NCBI RefSeq assembly: GCF_036408855.1
Contig: NZ_JAZGJQ010000013.1
Location: 1-62,401 of the forward strand
Length of the DNA: 62,401 bases
DNA from: Olsenella_K absiana
GTDB taxonomy: Bacteria > Actinomycetota > Coriobacteriia > Coriobacteriales > Atopobiaceae
Direction of reading: 5' to 3'
The notes under the pieces: generated by a model
The model's input: the letters and a program-made list of their open reading frames with translations, nothing else
Told to the model about the DNA's origin: nothing
Database searches by the model: none
Made by a program: the position numbers and the translations under genes
Shown: positions 43,538 to 51,848 of the stretch, piece after piece
Layout of the letters: each line of letters starts with the position of its first letter
Numbering within the stretch: position 1 is the first letter of the stretch

Positions 43538-44167
43538 ATGTCTGCGGCAACCTTTGACGCCCTGGCGGAGCGCATCCTCGCTCGCCTCGAGCAGGAGGCG
43601 CCTGCCCACGACGTCGACATCGTGAGCGTCGAGGTGGTCGGCGCGAGCGGTGCGCCGACCGTCCGCGTGCGCATCGACCACGCCGACGAGTCTGCCCCGT
43701 CGATCTCGCTCGACGAGGTCACGGCGGAGACCGCCTGGATCTCCGAGCTGATCGACGAGATGGACCCCGTGAGTAGCTCCTTCACGCTCGAGGTCTCCTC
43801 GCCCGGCCTTTCGAGGCCGCTTCGGCGCCCGCATGACTTCGAGCGCTTCGCAGGCGAGCAGGTCTCGCTCAAGACGCGCGCCCGCGAGGGCCGGCGCCAC
43901 TACACGGGCAGGCTGGTCGGCTTCGAGGACGGCAGGGTGCTCCTCAGCTGCGATGAGGGCGACGTCTCGTTCCCGCTCGAGGAGGTCGCGTCGTGCAACG
44001 TGAAGCCCGACCTCGACCCCAAGCCCAAGCCGGGCAAGGGCCCCGGCAAGCGCAAGGCCGCCGGCGCCGGCAGGCCCGCGGCGGGGGAGAAGGACGCCGG
44101 CCCCGAGCCGGGCGCCAGCAAGAAGGACAAGGCCGCCGGCGGCACGTCCGGCCAGGCCTCGGAATAG
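43538..44167 (+). CDS. rimP: Ribosome maturation factor RimP
   Basis: A 209-residue protein that helps assemble the 30S subunit. The ATG at 43538 is preceded by GGGAGGG; earlier in-frame starts fall within the leader. The two RimP domains are visible: VDIVSVEVVGASGAPTVRV and the conserved FTLEVSSPGLSRPL, then a C-terminal SH3-like part with VSLKTR and GRLVGFEDGRVLL. Beyond residue ~160 there is an extra Lys/Gly/Ala-rich tail including GEKDAG, longer than usual RimP. It is first in the operon, 18 bases before nusA. Confidence 0.93.
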   Translation: MSAATFDALAERILARLEQEAPAHDVDIVSVEVVGASGAPTVRVRIDHADESAPSISLDEVTAETAWISELIDEMDPVSSSFTLEVSSPGLSRPLRRPHDFERFAGEQVSLKTRAREGRRHYTGRLVGFEDGRVLLSCDEGDVSFPLEEVASCNVKPDLDPKPKPGKGPGKRKAAGAGRPAAGEKDAGPEPGASKKDKAAGGTSGQASE

Positions 44168-44185
44168 AGGGAAGGAACCGATTTC

Positions 44186-45445
44186 ATGGCATCTGAGATG
44201 ATGGAAGCTCTCATGGCCCTCTGCCAGGAGAAGCATATCGACGAGCTGTACCTGCTCGACCGCCTCGAGCAGTCCCTCGCCAAGAGCTACGCCGAGGTCC
44301 TGCACCTCGACTTCGGCGCCAAGGTGACGATCGACCGCGCGACCGGCAAGGTCTACGTCTACAAGCTCATCCCGCGCGACGACTCCTTCGACGAGGAAAC
44401 CGGCGAGTACACCGAGTTCGACGAGGAGGACGTGACGCCCAAGGGCACGAGCCGCATCGCGGCCCAGCACGCCAAGGCCGAGATCAACGCCATCGTGCGT
44501 AACGCCGCCCGCCAGCAGATCTACGAGGAGTTCTCCCAGCGCGTCGGCGACATCATCACCGGCACCGTGCTGCAGTCCACGCCGGACTTCACGATCGTGA
44601 AGATCCGCGAGGGCGTCGAGGCTGAGCTGCCCCACTTCGACCTCAGGCGCTACCCCGAGGAGCGCAACGAGCGCCCGGTGGGGGAGCACTACTCCCACAA
44701 CCAGCGCCTGAAGGCGGTCATCGTAGAGGTGAGGGACCCCAACAGCACCCAGCCGCCCGTCCGCGGCGAGCGCCAGAGGCCGCCCATCGTGATCTCGCGC
44801 ACCCACCCCGACCTGATTAAGCGCCTCTTCGAGCTCGAGGTGCCCGAGGTCTACGACGGCATCGTCGAGGTCCGCTCGGTCGCCCGCGAGCCGGGTATCC
44901 GCTCCAAGGTCGCGGTCTCCTCGCTCGACAGCCACCTCGACCCGGTGGGCGCCTGCGTCGGCCCCAAGGGCTCCCGCGTGCGCACGGTCGTCTCCGAGCT
45001 GCGCGGCGAGCGCGTCGACGTCGTGCTGTGGAGCGACGACCCGGCCCGCTGCGTCGCCAACGCCCTCTCGCCGGCGCGCGTCTCCCGCGTGCTCGTCGAT
45101 CCCGAGGACAACCACGCCACGGTCATCGTGCCCGACGACCAGCTCTCGCTGGCCATCGGCAAGGAGGGTCAGAACGCCCGCCTGGCCGCCCGCCTCACCG
45201 GCTACCACATCGACATCAAGAACGAGTCGCTCGCCAAGGACATCCTGCACGACCTTCCCCAGCGCCCCGAGGCCGACCTCCTCGACGAGGAGGACGAGGA
45301 CGGCCATCGCTGCGAGTACGTCGGCCCGACCGGGATCCAGTGCCGCAACATGGCGCGTCCCGGGTCCAAGTACTGCGGCATCCATGAGAAGCTCATGGAG
45401 CTCGGCACGGACGACGTCTCCAACGACCCCGACTCCCTGATCTAA
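44186..45445 (+). CDS. nusA: Transcription factor NusA with C-terminal Cys-rich tail
   Basis: A 419-residue NusA. The N-terminal RNA-polymerase-binding part (to ~125) is followed by S1 (about 128-200) and two KH domains with GACVGPKGSRVRTV and LAIGKEGQNARLAARLTGY. It modulates pausing, termination and antitermination. After residue ~345 comes an acidic linker and an unusual end, HRCEYVGPTGIQC followed by C and H spaced as YCGIH, i.e. a C-x7-C-x11-C-x2-H pattern like a small zinc site. The ylxR/rnpM gene that normally follows nusA is absent: infB starts 43 bases later. Confidence 0.95.
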   Translation: MASEMMEALMALCQEKHIDELYLLDRLEQSLAKSYAEVLHLDFGAKVTIDRATGKVYVYKLIPRDDSFDEETGEYTEFDEEDVTPKGTSRIAAQHAKAEINAIVRNAARQQIYEEFSQRVGDIITGTVLQSTPDFTIVKIREGVEAELPHFDLRRYPEERNERPVGEHYSHNQRLKAVIVEVRDPNSTQPPVRGERQRPPIVISRTHPDLIKRLFELEVPEVYDGIVEVRSVAREPGIRSKVAVSSLDSHLDPVGACVGPKGSRVRTVVSELRGERVDVVLWSDDPARCVANALSPARVSRVLVDPEDNHATVIVPDDQLSLAIGKEGQNARLAARLTGYHIDIKNESLAKDILHDLPQRPEADLLDEEDEDGHRCEYVGPTGIQCRNMARPGSKYCGIHEKLMELGTDDVSNDPDSLI

Positions 45446-45488
45446 CCCGCGGCGCCCACCGAGCCCGCATCGTCTGGAAGGTTGATAA

Positions 45489-48173
45489 ATGGCCAAAACT
45501 CGCGTACATGACCTCGCCAAGGAGTACGGCATGAGCAGCAAGGAGATGCTCGGCCACCTCCGCGAGATGAAGATCCCCGCAAAGTCCGCCTCCTCCACCC
45601 TGGAGGACGCCTACGTCTCCATCGTCCGCAAGAAGCTGAAGCCGATCCTCGAGGCCCGCGCCCAGGAGATCGAGGCCCAGAAGAGGGCCGAGGAGGAGGC
45701 CAAGGCCAAGGAGGAGGCCGAGGCCAAGGCCAAGGCCGAGGCCGAGCGCCTCGAGGCCGAGAAGCGCCGCGAGGCCGAGCGCGCCGAGGAGGAGCGCAAG
45801 CGCGCAGCCGCCGAGGCCGCGCGCAAGAAGGCCGAGGAGGAGCGCGCAGCCGAGGAGAAGCGTGCCGCCGAGGAGGCCGAGCGCAACCGCGTCCGCGACA
45901 ACGCCCCCAAGTCCGTGCCGTCCTTCACGAGCCTGCTCGAGCAGATCGCCCAGCAGGACAAGATCATGAAGGAGCGCGCCGAGGAGGAGAAGCGCGCGAA
46001 GGAGCGCGCCAAGGAGGAGGCCCGCGAGGCCCGCTCCGGCGACAGGCGCTCCCGCTCTCAGCGGGGCGAGGGCGAAGGCGACGACTCCCGCCACGGCAGG
46101 CGCGGCGGCGCCGATCGCTCCGGCGCACGCGGCGCGGCTGAGGCGCCCTCCGAGCGCGACGCGGCCGGGCGCGGCCACGGCCACGGCCACAAGGGCTCCC
46201 GTCGCTCCGGCGAGGGCGAGGACCGCTACAGCCGCATGGCGCGCGAGGCGGAGGAGTACAACCGCGAGCGCGTGCTCGCCGACGCCCGCGAGGCCGTGAA
46301 GGAGGCCACCGAGGAGTCCGCCGGCCGCAGGCGCAAGCGCAAGGAGCGCCGCAAGAAGCAGCAGGCGGAGGCCGCGCAGGAGGCCCGCATCGAGAAGGCC
46401 ATCGCCAACGACCAGGACCTCTCGCAGCTCGACACCATCAAGGTGCCGCAGGGCTCGACGGTCGCAGAGCTCGCCGACCTCCTCAAGGTCCCCGCGAACG
46501 ACATCATCAAGCGCCTGTTCCTTCTCGGCACGCCGCTCACGATGACCCAGTCCATGTCCGACGACCTCATCGAGCTCGTCGCCGACGACCTGCACCGCGA
46601 CGTCAAGATCATGACCAAGGAGGAGGAGAACTCCTTCTCCTTCTACGACGACCCCAAGGACCTGAAGCCCCGTCCGCCCGTCGTCACCGTCATGGGCCAC
46701 GTCGACCACGGCAAGACGTCGCTGCTCGACGCGATCCGCCACACGGGCGTCGCCGAGGGCGAGGCCGGCGGCATCACGCAGGCCATCGGCGCCTCGCAGG
46801 TCAAGATCAACGGCCGCGTCATCACCTTCATCGACACGCCCGGCCACGAGACCTTCACCGCCATGCGCGCCCGCGGCGCCAAGGTGACCGACATCGTCAT
46901 CCTGATCGTTGCTGCCGACGACGGCGTCATGCCGCAGACCATCGAGTCGATCAACCACGCCAAGGCGGCAAACGTGCCCATCATCGTCGCCGTCAACAAG
47001 ATCGACAAGCCCGGCGCAGACCCCACGCGCGTCCGTCAGGAGCTGACCGAGTACGGCATCATCCCCGAGGAGTGGGGCGGCGAGAACATCTTCTGCGACA
47101 TCTCCGCCAAGAAGCACCTCGGCATCGACAACCTGCTCGAGTCCGTCCTCCTCGAGGCCGACGTCCTGGAGCTCAAGGCCAACCCGGACACCTTCGCCTC
47201 CGGCTTCGTGCTCGAGGCCAAGCTCGACCGCGGCCGCGGCTCGGTCGCGACCGTCCTCGTCAACCGCGGCACCCTGCACGTGGGCGACGCCGTCGTGGCG
47301 GGCACGAGCTACGGCCACGTCCGCGCCATGCTCAACCCCAAGGGCCAGAACGTCAAGGAGGCCAGGCCCTCCGACCCCGTCGAGATCCTCGGCCTGGCGA
47401 GCGTCCCTATGGCCGGCGACGAGTTCCGCGTCTTCACGGACGACCGCGACGCGCGCGAGCTTGCCGAGTCCCGCGCCCTCAAGGCCCGCATCGAGGAGCA
47501 GAACAAGGTCAAGCACGTGACCCTCGAGAACCTCTTCGCGACCATGGAGGACCAGGAGGTCAAGGAGCTCAACCTCATCATCAAGGCGGACGTCCAGGGC
47601 TCGATCGAGGCCCTCGTGGACTCGCTCAACAAGATGGACCAGTCCGAGGTCAGGATCAACGTGATCCACTCCGCGGTCGGCGCCATCACCGAGACCGACG
47701 TCATCCTCGCCGACGCCTCCAACGCCATCATCATCGGCTTCGGCGTGCGCCCGGAGGCCAAGGCCCGCGCGGCCGCCGAGCGCGACGGCGTGGAGATCCG
47801 CACCTACTCCGTCATCTACAAGGCCATCGAGGACATCGACGCCGCCCGCATCGGCATGCTCAAGCCGACCGAGCAGGAGGTCCAGACCGCCACGATCGAG
47901 GTCCGCAACACCTTCAAGGTCCCCAAGGTCGGCATGGCCGCCGGCTGCATGGTCCAGGAGGGCGAGGTCTCCCGCGACGACCTGTGCAGGCTCGTCCGCG
48001 ACGGCATCGTGGTCTACGAGGGCAAGATCGCCTCGCTCAGGCGCTACAAGGACGACGTCAAGAGCGTCAAGGCCGGCTTCGAGTGCGGCATCGGCCTCGA
48101 GAACTTCCAGGACATCCACATCGGCGACGTGATCGAGTCCTACAAGATCGAGCAGGTCGCCCGTACCGAGTAG
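45489..48173 (+). CDS. infB: Translation initiation factor IF-2
   Basis: An 894-residue GTPase that brings initiator tRNA to the 30S subunit. The N-terminus has the IF2-N fold (RVHDLAKEYGMSSKEMLGHL), then a ~250-residue highly charged Glu/Ala/Lys/Arg helical region, and a second IF2-N domain. The G domain begins near 397 with VTVMGHVDHGKTSLLDAI, followed by DTPGHETFTAMRARG and NKIDKPGADP. Domains II-IV with LIIKADVQGSIEALVDSL follow. Size is normal for a high-GC actinobacterium. Confidence 0.98.
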   Translation: MAKTRVHDLAKEYGMSSKEMLGHLREMKIPAKSASSTLEDAYVSIVRKKLKPILEARAQEIEAQKRAEEEAKAKEEAEAKAKAEAERLEAEKRREAERAEEERKRAAAEAARKKAEEERAAEEKRAAEEAERNRVRDNAPKSVPSFTSLLEQIAQQDKIMKERAEEEKRAKERAKEEAREARSGDRRSRSQRGEGEGDDSRHGRRGGADRSGARGAAEAPSERDAAGRGHGHGHKGSRRSGEGEDRYSRMAREAEEYNRERVLADAREAVKEATEESAGRRRKRKERRKKQQAEAAQEARIEKAIANDQDLSQLDTIKVPQGSTVAELADLLKVPANDIIKRLFLLGTPLTMTQSMSDDLIELVADDLHRDVKIMTKEEENSFSFYDDPKDLKPRPPVVTVMGHVDHGKTSLLDAIRHTGVAEGEAGGITQAIGASQVKINGRVITFIDTPGHETFTAMRARGAKVTDIVILIVAADDGVMPQTIESINHAKAANVPIIVAVNKIDKPGADPTRVRQELTEYGIIPEEWGGENIFCDISAKKHLGIDNLLESVLLEADVLELKANPDTFASGFVLEAKLDRGRGSVATVLVNRGTLHVGDAVVAGTSYGHVRAMLNPKGQNVKEARPSDPVEILGLASVPMAGDEFRVFTDDRDARELAESRALKARIEEQNKVKHVTLENLFATMEDQEVKELNLIIKADVQGSIEALVDSLNKMDQSEVRINVIHSAVGAITETDVILADASNAIIIGFGVRPEAKARAAAERDGVEIRTYSVIYKAIEDIDAARIGMLKPTEQEVQTATIEVRNTFKVPKVGMAAGCMVQEGEVSRDDLCRLVRDGIVVYEGKIASLRRYKDDVKSVKAGFECGIGLENFQDIHIGDVIESYKIEQVARTE

Positions 48174-48182
48174 GTGGTCCAG

Positions 48183-48671
48183 ATGAAGCAGAACCGCAAC
48201 TCGCGCCGCGTGAACGAGCAGGCGCGCGAGAAGCTCGCCAGCATCCTCCTGTTCGAGGTCGCCGACCCCGAGCTCGCCCTTGTCACCCTGACGGGGGTGG
48301 AGGTGTCGGTGGACAAGTCGGTCCTCCGGGCCTACGTGAGCTGCGAGAGCGACCGCTACGAGTCGGTCTCCCAGGCGCTCGAGCGCGCCAAGGGCAGGAT
48401 CCGCTCCCTGCTCGGTCACGCGCTCGGGTGGCGCGTGACGCCGGAGCTGATCTTCCAGATCGACACGACGGCCGACGAGGCGGAGCGCATCACGCGCGCT
48501 CTCCAGAACGTCCCGCCGACCATCGGCGTGGAGAAGGACGAGAACGGCTACCCCGTCGCCGCCGGCGACGGGGCGGGCGCAGCCGAGGACAGCGGGGCTG
48601 CTGCGGCCGGTGGCGCCGACGACGCGCCGGACGGCGCCGCAGGCAGCGCCTGCGCGCCCGCAGCCGAGTAG
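48183..48671 (+). CDS. rbfA: Ribosome-binding factor A
   Basis: A 162-residue KH-type protein needed for 16S rRNA 5'-end maturation. Conserved RRVNEQAREKLASIL, AYVSCESD and ALGWRVTPELIFQIDTTADE are present. ATG at 48183 is preferred; a GTG at 48174 directly after the infB stop is possible. The last ~45 residues form an Ala/Gly/Asp-rich tail not needed for the fold. Nine bases separate it from infB, implying coupling. Confidence 0.93.
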   Translation: MKQNRNSRRVNEQAREKLASILLFEVADPELALVTLTGVEVSVDKSVLRAYVSCESDRYESVSQALERAKGRIRSLLGHALGWRVTPELIFQIDTTADEAERITRALQNVPPTIGVEKDENGYPVAAGDGAGAAEDSGAAAAGGADDAPDGAAGSACAPAAE

Positions 48672-48690
48672 GCCGAAGAGGACTAGGAGC

Positions 48691-49770
48691 ATGGCGAGGG
48701 ACATGGCGGAAGACAGGGCTCAGACACAGGGGGCGCCCCAAGGCGACGTCGAGGGGCTCGAGGAGCAGGAGCGCGGGTTCGCCCGGATCGCCGCCCTCGT
48801 CGAGGGGGCGGGGGAGGTCGCGATCTGCGCGCACACCTCCCCGGACGGCGACGCGCTCGGCTCGGGGCTGGCGCTCGCGCTCGCGATCAGGGAGCGCTGG
48901 CCCGAGAAGCAGGTGGTCAACCTGCTCGCCGACGACGCGCCGGTGCCCAGGATCTACCGGTTCCTGCCGGGCTCCGACGGCTTCGTGAGGGCGAGCGAGT
49001 ACGACCGCGTCCCCGACCTGTTCGTGGTCGTGGACCTCTCCGCCCTCTCGCGCCTCAACAACGCGCGGCCCATCTGCGAGGCTGCCCCGCACGTGGCCAT
49101 CATCGACCACCACCCCTGCGAGGAGCCCTTCGGCGACGCCTACGTGATCCGCCCCGAGGCGGCCGCGGCCGGCGTCATCGTCACGGAGTTCGTCCGCTTC
49201 CTCGGCGTGGAGGTCACCCCCGACATGGCGCAGTGCCTCTTCTGCGCCATCTCCACGGACACGGGCCGCTTCCAGTACCAGAACGCCGACGCCGAGGCCT
49301 TCCGCGTGGCGAGCGGGCTGGTGGAGGCGGGCGCCAACCCCGCGCTCGTCTCGCTCAACGTCTACCAGAGCTTCCGCCTGCAGTACCTGCACCTTGAGTC
49401 GCTGGTGCTGGGGCGCATCGTGACCTTCGAGAAGGGCAGGATCGCCTATAGCTACGCGACGGCGAGCGACTTCGAGCGCACGGGCGCGGACCTCGACGAG
49501 TCCGACGGCCTCATTGACGACGTCCGCAGCGTCGCCGGCTCCGAGGTCGCGCTCTTCCTCAAGGAGGTGCCTGGCGGGCGCGTGAGGGGCAACCTCCGCT
49601 CCAAGGGAGAGCTCGACGTGGCCCAGGTGGCGCAGCGCGTCGGCGGTGGCGGGCACAAGGCGGCCGCCGGCTTCACCATCGAGGGCGACGTGGACGAGGC
49701 CTTCTCGACCGTCATGCCGATGCTGACCGAGCTCGTCGAGGGCGCGGCTTCGGAGGGGGAGGCCGAGTGA
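48691..49770 (+). CDS. nrnA: DHH-DHHA1 phosphoesterase NrnA (nanoRNase / pAp phosphatase)
   Basis: A 359-residue enzyme that degrades very short RNAs and often also 3'-phosphoadenosine 5'-phosphate. The DHH domain is visible: ICAHTSPDGDALGSGLALAL, VVVDLSALSRL, AIIDHHPCEE, then TDTGRFQYQNAD. The DHHA1 end has GGGGHKAAAGF. ATG at 48691 follows AGGAGC. Its position between rbfA and truB is the usual one in Gram-positive bacteria. It overlaps truB by four bases. Confidence 0.94.
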   Translation: MARDMAEDRAQTQGAPQGDVEGLEEQERGFARIAALVEGAGEVAICAHTSPDGDALGSGLALALAIRERWPEKQVVNLLADDAPVPRIYRFLPGSDGFVRASEYDRVPDLFVVVDLSALSRLNNARPICEAAPHVAIIDHHPCEEPFGDAYVIRPEAAAAGVIVTEFVRFLGVEVTPDMAQCLFCAISTDTGRFQYQNADAEAFRVASGLVEAGANPALVSLNVYQSFRLQYLHLESLVLGRIVTFEKGRIAYSYATASDFERTGADLDESDGLIDDVRSVAGSEVALFLKEVPGGRVRGNLRSKGELDVAQVAQRVGGGGHKAAAGFTIEGDVDEAFSTVMPMLTELVEGAASEGEAE

Positions 49771-50711
49771 GGAGGGGCAAGAGCGGGCTCAACCTGCTCC
49801 TGGGGGTCGACAAGCCCCTGGGGATGACCAGCCACGACGTGGTGATGCGCGTGAGGCGCTCGCTCGGCGAGGGCAGGGTCGGCCATGCCGGCACCCTCGA
49901 CCCTGCCGCCTCCGGCGTCATGGTCGTGGGCGTGGGCCAGGGGACCAGGCTCATGGGCCTGCTCACGGCGGAGGAGAAGACCTACGTCGCCGAGGTCTCC
50001 TTCGGCGTGGAGACCGACACGGACGACGCCGAGGGGCGCCCCGTCCGCGAGGCCCCGGTGCCGGCCGAGCTGGCCGACCGCGCCTTCGCGGAGCGCACCG
50101 TGGCGTCGCTCGTGGGCAGGCACAGCCAGGTGCCGCCCGCCTACTCCGCGATCTCCGTCAACGGCAAGCGCGCCTACGCGCTCGCTCGCTCCGGCAAGGA
50201 GGTCGAGCTCGAGCCGCGCGAGATCGAGGTCTTCTCCGCACAGCTCGTCGCCGTGGCTCCCGCCGAGTGGACGGTCGCGCTTCGGGTCTCCAAGGGCACC
50301 TACGTGCGCGCCATCGCGCGCGACCTGGGCCGCGCCCTCGGCACGGCGGCCCACCTCTCCAACCTCCGCAGGACCTCGTCGGGACGCGTGGACCTCACGC
50401 GCTGCCTCACGCTGGAGGAGGTCGACGCCCTCGGCGCCGCGCGCGTCTCCGAGCGCTGCCTCGACCCCGCCGCCATGCTCGGCCTGCCGTACCGCGAGCT
50501 CGTGGGCAAGGAGCCCACGGACGTCGCCTGCGGCCGGCGCATCGAGGTCGGGCGCGTGCTCGGCTGCGACCGCGCCGAGGAGGTCGCGCTGCCGGAGGGC
50601 GGCCGCGTCGCACTGTGCCGCGCGGACCGGCTCATGGGCGTCTGGAGGCGTCGCGGCGGCATGCTCTGCTGCGACGTCAACTTCCCCGACGGCGTCGAGG
50701 GGGTGCGCTGA
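49767..50711 (+). CDS. truB: tRNA pseudouridine-55 synthase TruB
   Basis: A 314-residue enzyme that makes pseudouridine 55 in the T loop of tRNAs. Motifs: LLLGVDKPLGMTSHDVV near the start, the catalytic Asp in GHAGTLDPAASGVMVVG (about 40-56), KTYVAEVSFGVETDTDD and KGTYVRAIARDLG. GTG start at 49767 overlaps the nrnA stop (GTGA), and its own TGA overlaps the ribF ATG, so the three genes are translationally coupled. Confidence 0.96.
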   Translation: MRRGKSGLNLLLGVDKPLGMTSHDVVMRVRRSLGEGRVGHAGTLDPAASGVMVVGVGQGTRLMGLLTAEEKTYVAEVSFGVETDTDDAEGRPVREAPVPAELADRAFAERTVASLVGRHSQVPPAYSAISVNGKRAYALARSGKEVELEPREIEVFSAQLVAVAPAEWTVALRVSKGTYVRAIARDLGRALGTAAHLSNLRRTSSGRVDLTRCLTLEEVDALGAARVSERCLDPAAMLGLPYRELVGKEPTDVACGRRIEVGRVLGCDRAEEVALPEGGRVALCRADRLMGVWRRRGGMLCCDVNFPDGVEGVR

Positions 50712-51847
50712 TGGCAGATCCGGCAGAGAAGGACCCGTGCCCCGCGGCCGCGGCCGATAAGGGCCCGCGCGCCGCGACCGCCCCGGCCGCCACCGCGGCG
50801 GGCCGCGCCCCGGAGCTGCCGCTCGACGAGGCCGGCGCCCGCCGCCTCGTGCGCGACTCCCTCTTCTGGGGCGTGCGCGGCGAGGAGCGCGAGCTCGCCG
50901 GGGCCGTCGTGGAGGCGAGGCCGGGGGTGCGCCTCGAGCGGGGCCAGCGCACGGTCGTCGCGATCGGCGCCTTCGACGGGCTGCACCTGGGGCACCGCGC
51001 CCTTGTCGCCGCCGCCGCCGCAGACGCCCGGCGCCGCGGCGTGCCCTGCGTCGCCGTCACCTTCGACCCGGACCCGGCCGAGGTCCTGGGCGCGCCCGCG
51101 CCCAACGAGCGCCTGCTCTCCTGCGCTGACCGCGCCCGCGGCCTGCTCGCGCTCGGCGCCGACGCCGTCGTGCGCTTCCGCTTCGACGCCGCGCTCGCGG
51201 CCACCGGGATCGAGGAGTTCGTGCGCGACCGGCTCTGCGCGATCGCCGCGCCCGTCTCCGTGCACGTGGGGACCAACTTCAGCTTCGGGCGCGGCGGCGA
51301 GGGGACGCCCTCCTCGCTCGCCGGGCTCGGCCGCGCCTACGGCTTCGAGGTCCTCCCGCACGACCTCGTGCCCTCCGGCGGTAGTCCCATCTCGGCGACC
51401 AGGGTGCGCGGCCTTCTGGCCGCCGGCTCGCTCGAGGAGGCCAACGTCCTTCTCGGCCGGTGCCACTTCGTGCGCGGGGTGGTGGAGCACGGCAGGGGGG
51501 AGGGCCGCGCCTTCGGCTTCCCCACGGCCAACGTCGTCTCGGACCCCCTGGACGCGCTGCCCCGCGAGGGCGTCTACGCGTGCTACCTGGTCTCCGGCGC
51601 GAGCGCGTGGCCGGCGGCGACCAACGTCGGGGCCCCGCCGACCTTCTCGGCGCCCAAGCCCGCGTTCATGGAGGCGAACCTCATAGGGTTCTCGGGCAAC
51701 CTCTACGGGCGCTCGGTGCGCGTGGTCTTCGTGCGGCGCCTGCGCGACTCGCGGCGGTTCGACTCGACCGACGAGCTCAGGCGCGTGGTCCTTGGGAACA
51801 TAGAGTGGGTGCAGCGGAACTTGGGCGGGTCAGGCCTGGAGGTGTGA
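50711..51847 (+). CDS. ribF: Bifunctional riboflavin kinase / FAD synthetase
   Basis: A 378-residue enzyme that turns riboflavin into FMN and FAD. FAD synthetase motifs: VVAIGAFDGLHLGHRALV near 87-104, VTFDPDPAEVLG, and GTNFSFGRGGEG followed by PISATRVRGLL. The riboflavin kinase domain starts near 255 with GRAFGFPTANV and EGVYACYL, ending with EANLIGFSGNLYG. The first ~75 residues are extra and low in complexity (MADPAEKDPCPAAAADKGP). The start overlaps the truB stop by one base. Confidence 0.95.
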   Translation: MADPAEKDPCPAAAADKGPRAATAPAATAAGRAPELPLDEAGARRLVRDSLFWGVRGEERELAGAVVEARPGVRLERGQRTVVAIGAFDGLHLGHRALVAAAAADARRRGVPCVAVTFDPDPAEVLGAPAPNERLLSCADRARGLLALGADAVVRFRFDAALAATGIEEFVRDRLCAIAAPVSVHVGTNFSFGRGGEGTPSSLAGLGRAYGFEVLPHDLVPSGGSPISATRVRGLLAAGSLEEANVLLGRCHFVRGVVEHGRGEGRAFGFPTANVVSDPLDALPREGVYACYLVSGASAWPAATNVGAPPTFSAPKPAFMEANLIGFSGNLYGRSVRVVFVRRLRDSRRFDSTDELRRVVLGNIEWVQRNLGGSGLEV

Positions 51848-51848
51848 A

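Noticed and set aside
43340..45598. Upstream extension of the LysR gene across rimP and nusA on the opposite strand
   Set aside because: The real LysR start at 43339 has a ribosome site and a canonical N-terminus; the extension is only antisense sequence.
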